A DNA stretch of 7,291 bases. It comes from SZUA-181 sp964601765. Lineage in GTDB: Bacteria > Pseudomonadota > Zetaproteobacteria > Mariprofundales > Mariprofundaceae. The stretch lies in assembly GCA_964601765.1 (NCBI GenBank), contig CAZROR010000084.1, positions 1 through 7,291 on the forward strand. The letters are read 5' to 3'. A program made the position numbers and the translations under genes. This document shows, piece after piece, positions 1 to 5,370 of the stretch; positions within the stretch are counted from its first letter, which is position 1, and the number at the start of each line of letters is the position of its first letter. A model generated the notes under the pieces. The model did not search any database. It was not told the origin of the DNA and saw only the letters and a list, made by a program, of their open reading frames with translations.

Positions 1-226
1 CCTGGATATCCTGCTTCAGTTCCGTTCGCACGCCCTGGATCTCTTCCTTCAGCTCATCATGCGAAAACTTGATCAAGTCCATGGCAAGGCGGTGGTCTTT
101 CCTGGCCTCCTGATGATATCGCTCGATCTTCTCATCCAGCGCCGCATGGCCTTCCAGAACCAGGTTCAATTTGCCATTGATGTCCTCAAGAATCACCTCA
201 AAACGCTGCTGTTCACTTTCCGTCAT
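1..226 (-). CDS. Small coiled-coil protein, N-terminal part (cut by window edge)
   Basis: Reading right to left, the first 75 codons of a gene run off the left edge. The product starts MTESEQQRFEVILEDINGKL and continues with alternating charged and hydrophobic residues (LDEKIERYHQEA, ELKEEIQGVRTEL), which looks like a long amphipathic helix or coiled coil. I recall similar short hypothetical proteins starting MTE...FE.LLEDI..K in several proteobacteria, but know no function. Two in-frame ATGs lie close together, at 230-232 and 224-226. I chose 226 because AAGGGG ends six bases before it, whereas the same motif directly abuts the first ATG. No signal peptide or membrane segment is visible in the part present. 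It is separated from the ComEA-like gene by about 400 non-coding bases, so it is probably its own transcription unit. I could not find a convincing promoter. The coding call is firm; the function is unknown. Confidence 0.75.
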   Translation of the reverse strand, partial: MTESEQQRFEVILEDINGKLNLVLEGHAALDEKIERYHQEARKDHRLAMDLIKFSHDELKEEIQGVRTELKQDIQ

Positions 227-290
227 CGGCATCCCCTTGTCAGGCGCAAACCATAGCCCCGGTTTCAATGGCTGTCATCCGAAGGCCAGC

Positions 291-311
291 GTGACCGGTG
301 GCTGGTGACTC
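291..311 (+). repeat. Heptamer repeat array A (3 units)
   Basis: Three consecutive 7-bp units, GTGACCG, GTGGCTG and GTGACTC, followed by a decayed fourth (GAGCTGG). They match the GTGACTG-type consensus of the arrays at 2168-2202, 2630-2658 and 7249-7291. The array lies about 65 bases upstream of the coiled-coil gene start, in its 5' region. Confidence 0.6.
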
Positions 312-392
312 GAGCTGGAGGGGTCTTTACCTGACAATTTCCGCCTCATTTCCCCGCTGCGAATTCCGGGAACAGACAGAGAAAAGAAAAGG

Positions 393-455
393 GCTGAGGA
401 CTGAACGGTGAGGACTGAGCGACGAGGGCCGAGAGGTGAGGGAAGAGGAGTGAGG
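393..455 (+). repeat. Heptamer repeat array B (about 9 degenerate units)
   Basis: A 7-base period runs through this stretch: units such as GCTGAGG, ACTGAAC, GGTGAGG, ACTGAGC, GACGAGG, GGTGAGG and AGTGAGG, with a rough consensus RSTGAGG. The consensus differs from the GTGAYTG arrays, but period and general composition are shared. Nearly every base from about 368 to 460 is a purine on this strand, with the bias starting before the array proper. Heptanucleotide tandem repeats of this kind are known as STRR sequences in cyanobacteria; I infer only a structural analogy here. Confidence 0.6.
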
Positions 456-530
456 GGCAGCTGATGCCGCTCCTTATAAAAACCCGGGGAACTGCCCACC
501 CGTCTCTGCCTGAAAGGGGTTGAGGGTGGT

Positions 531-600
531 AAGATTTACAGGCTCCATCACCATCGAATCGCTGAACAGCACGATTCGCAAGGCCATCAAAACCGCAGGG
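531..600 (+). pseudogene. Relic of IS256-family (mutator-type) transposase C-terminal region
   Basis: The + strand frame from 553 reads IESLNSTIRKAIKTAG. This resembles the conserved C-terminal segment of IS256-family transposases, typically written IYTTNAIESLNR.LRK.IKTRG. Just upstream, in another frame (534-539), the codons give IY, the residues expected before TTN, so the relic appears to carry a one-base frameshift around 540-552. The similarity ends where the hairpin of the facing gene's terminator begins, and the frame stops at 637-639. Nothing else of a transposase is visible on either side, and there are no inverted repeats. It is far too short and broken to be functional. The match is from memory of the family motif, so a chance resemblance is possible but unlikely over 16 residues. 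Confidence 0.55.
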
Positions 601-627
601 CGGAAACTGCGCATCTCCGCCCTGCGG
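589..627 (-). terminator. Intrinsic terminator of the ComEA-like gene
   Basis: A perfect 12-bp GC-rich stem (593-604 with 616-627) encloses an 11-base loop and is followed in the minus direction by TTTT (complement of 589-592). It begins 8 bases after the stop codon of the ComEA-like gene. In the + direction there is no T tract, so it acts on minus-strand transcripts. Confidence 0.8.
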
Positions 628-635
628 CCGGGCTT

Positions 636-938
636 CTAGTCGTCCTTCCTGTCGGAATCCCCTTTACCGACTGTCAATGCCCCGCGCAGCTTCTCCAGCC
701 TTTTCTCACCGATGCCCTTCACCCCGGTTAGCTCGTCAAGGCTGCCAAACGCGCCATGCTCCTTGCGATAGGCGACAATGGCTGCGGCCGTCTTCGAGCC
801 AATCCCCTTCACATCCTGCAATTGCTCCACCGTCGCCGTGTTCACGTTCAGCTTGCCAGCGGCATGGGCGGGAAGCTGCACAGCCAGAAGCAGCGCCAGT
901 ATCGCCATGGCCATGCGCATCCTTGTCTTCTTCAGCAT
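636..938 (-). CDS. ComEA-family helix-hairpin-helix protein, secreted
   Basis: This encodes 100 residues. Residues 1-26 form a signal peptide: a basic start (MLKKTRMRMA), a hydrophobic core (MAILALLLAV) and an AHA cleavage motif. The mature part carries two helix-hairpin-helix motifs, around residues 38-60 (VKGIGSKTAAAIVAYR) and 68-88 (VKGIGEKRLEKL), with a short acidic/basic tail (GDSDRKDD). This is the layout of the short ComEA-type proteins of Gram-negative bacteria, which bind DNA without sequence specificity. In competent species they pull incoming DNA into the periplasm. No other competence gene is present here, so a role in DNA uptake is inferred from family alone. The ATG at 938 is chosen because GGAGGA lies about 5 bases upstream; longer in-frame extensions lack a ribosome-binding site and would bury the signal peptide. 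It has its own promoter candidate and a strong terminator, so it is probably monocistronic. Confidence 0.88.
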   Translation of the reverse strand: MLKKTRMRMAMAILALLLAVQLPAHAAGKLNVNTATVEQLQDVKGIGSKTAAAIVAYRKEHGAFGSLDELTGVKGIGEKRLEKLRGALTVGKGDSDRKDD

Positions 939-1002
939 GTCTCTCCTCCTTATGCTTTGTAAGCAGCCTCGGAACGATCCCCCGATCTTCGGCCGCCTGC
1001 AT

Positions 1003-1031
1003 GTTATAAAACCTTGGGAGCCGCCACACAA
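1003..1031 (-). promoter_or_regulatory. Candidate sigma70 promoter for the ComEA-like gene
   Basis: On the minus strand TTGTGT (1026-1031) is followed after exactly 17 bases by TATAAC (1003-1008). The -10 box matches five of six consensus positions, the -35 only three. Transcription would start near 996, leaving a leader of about 58 bases before the ATG at 938. Confidence 0.4.
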
Positions 1032-1101
1032 GTCCCGTGGCCGGCAAACAGGCCACACAACGGAAAAATCCGGGTTGGCTCCGCGACACGCTCTCGCACA
1101 T

Positions 1102-1125
1102 CGCATCCAGCAGGCGCGGGATGCG
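1102..1125 (-). terminator. Hairpin downstream of the epimerase gene, weak terminator candidate
   Basis: A 7-bp perfect stem (CGCATCC at 1102-1108 with GGATGCG at 1119-1125) with a 10-base loop starts 20 bases after the epimerase stop codon. No T tract follows in the minus direction, so it may be a Rho-assisted end, an RNA-stabilising hairpin or chance. Confidence 0.25.
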
Positions 1126-1145
1126 GGTTGGCGAATGGGTCGCTT

Positions 1146-2156
1146 TTATGAGCGGTAGTATGCCTTGTACCAGTCGATAAACCGGCGGATGCCCTCCTCG
1201 ATCGGCGTGGCGGGGCAAAAGCCGACATCCCGCATCAGATCATCCACATCCGCGCACGTTGCCGGCACATCACCCGGCTGCATCGGCAGCAGGTTCTTCT
1301 TTGCCTTCCGGCCCAGCGCCGCCTCAATAGCCTCAATGAACCGCATCAGCTCCACCGGGCTATGGTTGCCGATATTGTACAGCCGGTACGGCGCCCGGCT
1401 CGTGCCGGGATCGGGCGCATCACCGCGCCAATGAGCATCCGGCTCGGGCACACGGTCCAGCACACGCACCACGCCCTCGATGATATCGTCGATATAGGTG
1501 AAATCGCGCCGCATCCTGCCATGGTTGAACACGTCGATCGGACGCCCCTCCAGGATCGCCCGCGTGAACAGAAACAGCGCCATATCCGGCCGCCCCCATG
1601 GGCCATACACGGTGAAAAACCTGAGCCCCGTAGCCGGCAGGCCATACAGATGCGAATAGGTGTGCGCCATCAGCTCGTTGGCCTTCTTGCTGGCTGCATA
1701 CAGCGAAATGGGGTGGTCCACATTGTGATGCACCGAAAACGGCATCTGCGTATTTGCGCCATACACGGATGAGGACGAGGCATAGACAAGGTGTTCCACG
1801 CCGTTGTGCCGGCAGCCTTCCAGCACATTCAGAAAACCAACGATATTGCTCTCCACATAGGCGTGCGGATTTGTTAATGAATAGCGCACGCCGGCCTGTG
1901 CGGCCAGGTTCACCACCATGTCAAAACGCTCTTTCGCAAACAGCGCCGTCATGCCTTCGCGGTCTCCCAGGTCCATCCGGACAAAGCGGAAGCCTGCCTC
2001 GCCCTTAAGCTGCGCCAGCCGCGCCTTTTTCAGCCCCACATCGTAATAATCATTGAGATTGTCCAGCCCGACCACCGCATCGCCGCGTGCCAGCAGCCTC
2101 TGGCTCAGATGAAAGCCGATGAACCCGGCGGCGCCGGTAACAAGCACCTTACCCAT
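1146..2156 (-). CDS. NAD-dependent UDP-glucuronate 4-epimerase-type SDR
   Basis: This 336-residue extended SDR has the NAD-binding motif GAAGFIG at residues 8-14, the LDNLNDYYDV segment typical of UDP-glucuronate epimerases, the catalytic serine region ASSSSVYG (126-133) and the YAASK motif (Tyr153, Lys157). GLRFFTVYGPWGRPDMALF (177-195) and RRDFTYIDDI (216-225) are also characteristic of this subfamily, whose usual length is about 335. The expected reaction is interconversion of UDP-glucuronate and UDP-galacturonate in the cytoplasm, feeding capsule, LPS or exopolysaccharide synthesis. The nearby dehydrogenase is of the UDP-HexNAc type, so the true substrate could be the N-acetylated uronate. 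The ATG at 2156 gives the family's conserved N-terminus (MGKVLVTG) but lacks a clear Shine-Dalgarno sequence. An in-frame TTG at 2216 with GGAGG nine bases upstream would add 20 residues, partly encoded by a heptamer array. Confidence 0.92.
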   Translation of the reverse strand: MGKVLVTGAAGFIGFHLSQRLLARGDAVVGLDNLNDYYDVGLKKARLAQLKGEAGFRFVRMDLGDREGMTALFAKERFDMVVNLAAQAGVRYSLTNPHAYVESNIVGFLNVLEGCRHNGVEHLVYASSSSVYGANTQMPFSVHHNVDHPISLYAASKKANELMAHTYSHLYGLPATGLRFFTVYGPWGRPDMALFLFTRAILEGRPIDVFNHGRMRRDFTYIDDIIEGVVRVLDRVPEPDAHWRGDAPDPGTSRAPYRLYNIGNHSPVELMRFIEAIEAALGRKAKKNLLPMQPGDVPATCADVDDLMRDVGFCPATPIEEGIRRFIDWYKAYYRS

Positions 2157-2167
2157 TGCATGGGGCC

Positions 2168-2202
2168 GTGACTGGTGATTCGTGACTGGTGACTGGTGGC
2201 TG
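2168..2202 (+). repeat. Heptamer repeat array C (5 units)
   Basis: Five perfect-period units: GTGACTG, GTGATTC, GTGACTG, GTGACTG, GTGGCTG. The array lies between the four-helix-bundle gene and the conserved start of the epimerase. It is oriented opposite to array D, with which it forms an imperfect inverted repeat around the four-helix-bundle gene. Confidence 0.8.
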
Positions 2203-2225
2203 GCAGATAATGACAAGCAACGACG

Positions 2226-2230
2226 CCTCC
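2226..2230 (-). promoter_or_regulatory. Shine-Dalgarno GGAGG upstream of array C
   Basis: GGAGG on the minus strand lies nine bases before an in-frame TTG (2214-2216), but 69 bases before the conserved epimerase ATG at 2156. The only good ribosome-binding site for the epimerase therefore favours a TTG start, with translation passing through the heptamer array. Otherwise the real start has no recognisable site and relies on coupling. Confidence 0.4.
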
Positions 2231-2249
2231 ATGAAAACCGCTGAAAATG

Positions 2250-2618
2250 TCATTGGAGTCGAGACCTGACCGATCTGATCAGCCCCTGCAGCATCTTCGA
2301 TACACTTTCCAGCTTTTCGCGCGCATCAACAATACTACCCGGCTCGCCCATTCCCAAGCGTTGTGCGATTTCCAGCTGTGTATCCAGCTCGCTGGCCGAA
2401 CCAGCCGCGATATACAGAAAGTGGACAAAGTCCTTATTGGTGGATCTGGCTGCGCCCTCCGCAATATTGCTGGCAATAGAGACAACTGCCCTTCGTACCT
2501 GGCTGGTTATCCCATAGACTTCCTCTTTTGGAAAACTGCTGCTTAGCCTGTAGATGTCCTCCGCCAACACAATAGACGCATGCCAAACATCCAGATCCTT
2601 GTGCGTTTTCACCACCAT
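2250..2618 (-). CDS. Four-helix-bundle protein, 23S rRNA intervening-sequence (S23) family
   Basis: The 122-residue product begins MVVKTHKDLDVW, the usual opening of the family called four-helix bundle protein or 23S rRNA-intervening-sequence protein (TIGR02436 / PF05635). Family hallmarks follow: FPKEEVYGITSQVRRA (28-43), SIASNIAEGAAR (47-58) and IAAGSASELDTQLEIA (69-84). The protein is mostly helical, with no signal peptide or membrane segment. Members are found within 23S rRNA intervening sequences and as free-standing genes. The accessory Avd protein of diversity-generating retroelements has a related fold, but no reverse transcriptase or template/variable repeat is present here. Its cellular role is not established. 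The ATG at 2618 is preceded by GGAAGG. A TTG at 2633 is in frame, but it lies inside array D and upstream of that ribosome-binding site. The gene interrupts an otherwise sensible dehydrogenase/epimerase pair and has a heptamer array on both sides. Confidence 0.88.
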   Translation of the reverse strand: MVVKTHKDLDVWHASIVLAEDIYRLSSSFPKEEVYGITSQVRRAVVSIASNIAEGAARSTNKDFVHFLYIAAGSASELDTQLEIAQRLGMGEPGSIVDAREKLESVSKMLQGLIRSVRSRLQ

Positions 2619-2629
2619 GCACCTTCCGC

Positions 2630-2658
2630 CCAATCACCAGTCACCAATCCCGAATCAC
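2630..2658 (-). repeat. Heptamer repeat array D (4 units)
   Basis: On the minus strand the units are GTGATTC, GGGATTG, GTGACTG and GTGATTG plus a final G. The array fills most of the 44-base spacer between the dehydrogenase stop codon and the four-helix-bundle start. It matches array C (2175-2203) in inverted orientation at 25 of 29 positions by my hand alignment. Confidence 0.75.
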
Positions 2659-2662
2659 CCTC

Positions 2663-3952
2663 TTATAGCCTCCACACCCTGAAGCCTGCCCGGGTGAGCG
2701 CTGTCCGATCATAGGCCGATTTCACATCGATGAATGGCGTTCCCTCCCCCGCCTTTTCAGCCAGCGCATCCAGATCCAGGCCGAGCAGCGCGTCATGCGG
2801 TACGGCCGCAATCACCACATCAACGGCCTTAACATCCTCCAGCGGCACAAGCTCGATGCCATATTCGCGCCGCGCCTCATCCGGATCGGCCACAGGATCA
2901 CATACAAGCACCTGCACACCATAGCCTTCCAGCTCACTGACCACATCGACGACACGGGAATTGCGCAGATCGGCACAGTTTTCCTTGAATGTCAGTCCCA
3001 GCACGAGCGCCCGCCCACCCCTGATGGCACGCTCCGCCACAATCATCTCGCGGACAGCCTGCTGTACGATAAACCTGCCCATGCCATCGTTGATGCGCCG
3101 CCCGGCCAGTACAACCTCGGGATAATAGCCAAGCTGCTGTGACTTGTAGGTCAGGTAATACGGGTCCACACCGATGCAGTGTCCGCCGACAAGCCCAGGC
3201 CTGAACGGCAGAAAGTTCCATTTCGTGCCCGCCGCTTCCAGCACGTCCATCGTATCGATATCCATGCGATCGAAGATAATCGCCAGCTCGTTCATCAGCG
3301 CGATGTTAAGGTCGCGCTGCGTGTTTTCGATAACCTTGGCCGCCTCCGCCACCCGAATCGATGGGGCTCGATGCACACCTGCATCGATGATCTGGCCATA
3401 CAGCCAGGCCACATCGTCCAGCGTTTCTGCATCCTGACCGGACACGACCTTCACGATGCGCTCCAGCGTGTGCTCGCGGTCGCCGGGATTCACGCGCTCC
3501 GGTGAATAGCCCACCCGGAAATGCTCGCCACAGCGCAGGCCCGATACCCGCTCCAGCAGCGGCACGCATATATCTTCGGTGACGCCCGGATAGACGGTGG
3601 ACTCGAAAATCACCACCGCCCCCGTCTTCAGATTGCCAGCCACGGTTTCCGTGGCACACAACACGGGCGTCAGGTCGGGCTGTCTGGCCGTGTCCACCGG
3701 CGTTGGCACAGCCACGACCACATAGTCGGCCCGGCAAATGTCCGCTGCCTCGGTCGTATAGCTCAGATTCTCCGCACGATGGAAGGCCTCGGCCGGCATT
3801 TCGCCGGTAGGATCCAGGCCCTGGCGATAGGCACGGATTTTTCCCTCGCTGATATCGTAGCCGATAGTTTGCAGCTTTCGGCCAAAGGCCAGCGCCAGCG
3901 GCAGGCCGACATAGCCCAGGCCAACCACGGCGACAATGCTGTTTTCCCTCAT
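2663..3952 (-). CDS. tviB: Nucleotide-sugar 6-dehydrogenase, TviB/WbpO type
   Basis: This 429-residue UDP-sugar dehydrogenase has the N-terminal NAD motif GLGYVG (11-16), VPTPVDTARQPDLTP (82-96), ESTVYPG (117-123), the catalytic-domain stretch AEAAKVIENTQRDLNIAL (202-219; the conserved Lys is 206) and the active-site cysteine in GGHCIGVDPYY (Cys259). A C-terminal UDP-binding domain follows (LGLTFKENCADLRNSR, 318-333). By recall the sequence tracks the Vi-antigen protein TviB and Pseudomonas WbpO closely, especially KWNFLPFRPGLVGGHC. Those enzymes oxidise UDP-GlcNAc or UDP-GalNAc at C6 to the uronic acid, using two NAD+. The product is probably an activated sugar for surface polysaccharide. 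The ATG at 3952 has AGGA eight bases upstream. The 23-base gap after fumC suggests a shared transcript. Length and motifs are complete, with no sign of decay; exact sugar specificity cannot be read from the sequence. Confidence 0.93.
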   Translation of the reverse strand: MRENSIVAVVGLGYVGLPLALAFGRKLQTIGYDISEGKIRAYRQGLDPTGEMPAEAFHRAENLSYTTEAADICRADYVVVAVPTPVDTARQPDLTPVLCATETVAGNLKTGAVVIFESTVYPGVTEDICVPLLERVSGLRCGEHFRVGYSPERVNPGDREHTLERIVKVVSGQDAETLDDVAWLYGQIIDAGVHRAPSIRVAEAAKVIENTQRDLNIALMNELAIIFDRMDIDTMDVLEAAGTKWNFLPFRPGLVGGHCIGVDPYYLTYKSQQLGYYPEVVLAGRRINDGMGRFIVQQAVREMIVAERAIRGGRALVLGLTFKENCADLRNSRVVDVVSELEGYGVQVLVCDPVADPDEARREYGIELVPLEDVKAVDVVIAAVPHDALLGLDLDALAEKAGEGTPFIDVKSAYDRTALTRAGFRVWRL

Positions 3953-3975
3953 ATTCTGCTTCCTGTTACGTGATG

Positions 3976-5370
3976 TTATGACTGGCGTGGATGCAGCATC
4001 GTCACGGGATCCAGCAGCGCATCCAGTTCTGCTGCCGGCATCAGCTTTTCCTCCATACAGACCTGTCGTACGGTTTTCCCCTCATTCACAGCCCGCTTGG
4101 CAATGGCTGCCGCCCGATCATAGCCGATCCTTGGTGCCAGCGCCGTCACCATGCTCATGCTCCATTCAATCAGCTCCGCCGCCCGTTCACGATTCGCCTC
4201 AAGCCCCGCGATACACTTATCCGCGAACATGCGTGCCGCATTTGCCAACAACGTTTCCGACTCCAGCAGATTATGCGCGATGAGTGGCAGCATGACATTC
4301 AGATCCAGCAACCCGGATGACCCGCCCATGCCGATGGCGACATCATTGCCAATCACCTGGACACACACCTGTGCCAGCGACTCGGCGATGACCGGGTTCA
4401 CCTTGCCCGGCATGATGCTGGAGCCCGGCTGCACGGCCGGCACGCTGATCTCACCCAGGCCACAGCGCGGCCCGGAGCCCATCAGGCGCACATCATTGGC
4501 AATTTTCAGCAGTGAGACGGCCAACGTCTTCAGCTGGCCGGACAACTCCACGGCCGCATCCTGCGCCGCCTGCGCCTCGAAGTGGTTTTCTGCCTCGCGA
4601 AATGCAATGCCATAGACGTCGGCAAGCTCCGCCGCAACCTCGCGGCCGAAATCGGCAGCCGTATTCAGGCCCGTACCCACCGCCGTACCACCGATGGCCA
4701 GCTCTTCCAGTCTCGGCAGGCAGGCCTCAAGCCGCGCCATACCTAGCGCCACCTGGCGGGCCCAGCCGGATATCTCCTGGCCCAGTGTGATCGGCGTGGC
4801 ATCCATCAGGTGCGTACGCCCGATTTTCACGACATCTGAAAAAGTCGCCGCCCTTGCCTCCAGCTGTGCATGCAGCTGCTCAAGTGCCGGCAGCAGCTTG
4901 TGCATAAGCACATCCGCGGCAGCCACATGGATGGCTGTTGGGATTACATCATTCGAGGACTGGCCCAGATTCACGTGGTCGTTCGGGTGCACCACCCTGC
5001 TGCCCAGGGGCTCACCCATCAGTTGCAAGGCCAGGTTGGCAATCACCTCGTTAGCATTCATGTTTGTGGATGTGCCCGAGCCGGTCTGGAAAATATCCAG
5101 CACGAATTCCCCATCCAGCCTCCCCGAGGCCACTTCCTCGCAGGCGGTGATGATGTGACTGGCAAGCGCAGCATCAAGCCTGCCGGCACGTTGGTTCACA
5201 TGTGCCGCGGCCAGCTTGATATACCCCAGCGACCGAATAAAAGGCCGCGGGAACCGGCGCCCTGAGACCGGAAAATTCTCCAGCGCCCTGGCAGTCTGCG
5301 CGCCATAAAGCGCCTCGGCAGGTACCTGCATCTCCCCCATGGAATCGCGTTCAATCCTTGTTTTTGCCAT
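3976..5370 (-). CDS. fumC: Fumarate hydratase, class II
   Basis: The 464-residue product belongs to the fumarase/aspartase superfamily. It shows GSGTSTNMNANEVIA (97-111), HPNDHVNLGQSSND (128-141), KIGRTHLMDATP (182-193, with the catalytic-region His187) and the signature loop GSSIMPGKVNP (316-326, with the catalytic Ser317). These positions and the overall length agree with E. coli FumC (His188, Ser318). The enzyme hydrates fumarate to L-malate in the TCA cycle as an iron-independent cytoplasmic homotetramer. Aspartase is less likely given the fumarase-type segments, but the two families are close. The ATG at 5370 overlaps the end of the phosphatase gene by 20 bases, with GGAGGAA directly upstream inside that gene, so translation is likely coupled. 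Its position between a signalling phosphatase and a polysaccharide enzyme is unusual, since no other central-metabolism gene is near. Confidence 0.95.
   Translation of the reverse strand: MAKTRIERDSMGEMQVPAEALYGAQTARALENFPVSGRRFPRPFIRSLGYIKLAAAHVNQRAGRLDAALASHIITACEEVASGRLDGEFVLDIFQTGSGTSTNMNANEVIANLALQLMGEPLGSRVVHPNDHVNLGQSSNDVIPTAIHVAAADVLMHKLLPALEQLHAQLEARAATFSDVVKIGRTHLMDATPITLGQEISGWARQVALGMARLEACLPRLEELAIGGTAVGTGLNTAADFGREVAAELADVYGIAFREAENHFEAQAAQDAAVELSGQLKTLAVSLLKIANDVRLMGSGPRCGLGEISVPAVQPGSSIMPGKVNPVIAESLAQVCVQVIGNDVAIGMGGSSGLLDLNVMLPLIAHNLLESETLLANAARMFADKCIAGLEANRERAAELIEWSMSMVTALAPRIGYDRAAAIAKRAVNEGKTVRQVCMEEKLMPAAELDALLDPVTMLHPRQS

Larger units (their letters stand above)
227..635. 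other. Gene-free stretch with repeats and transposase relic
   Basis: About 410 bases between the coiled-coil gene start and the ComEA-like gene stop carry no convincing gene. They contain two heptamer arrays (291-311 and 393-455), a strongly purine-biased stretch on the + strand (about 368-460), a fragment resembling an IS256-family transposase (531-600) and the terminator of the ComEA-like gene (589-627). A 74-codon minus-strand frame across 275-499 is low-complexity (Ser/Pro/Leu rich) because it reads through the repeats, and I do not regard it as a gene. The section 456-530 holds nothing I can name. Confidence 0.7.

Noticed and set aside
291..455. CRISPR array
   Set aside because: Units are 7 bases long, directly adjacent and degenerate, with no spacers and no cas genes.
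275..499. Minus-strand frame of 74 codons
   Set aside because: It reads through heptamer arrays A and B, is low-complexity Ser/Pro/Leu-rich, and has no convincing ribosome-binding site.
2250..2618. Diversity-generating retroelement, suggested by the Avd-related fold of the four-helix-bundle protein
   Set aside because: There is no reverse transcriptase and no template/variable repeat pair nearby; the family is widespread as lone genes.
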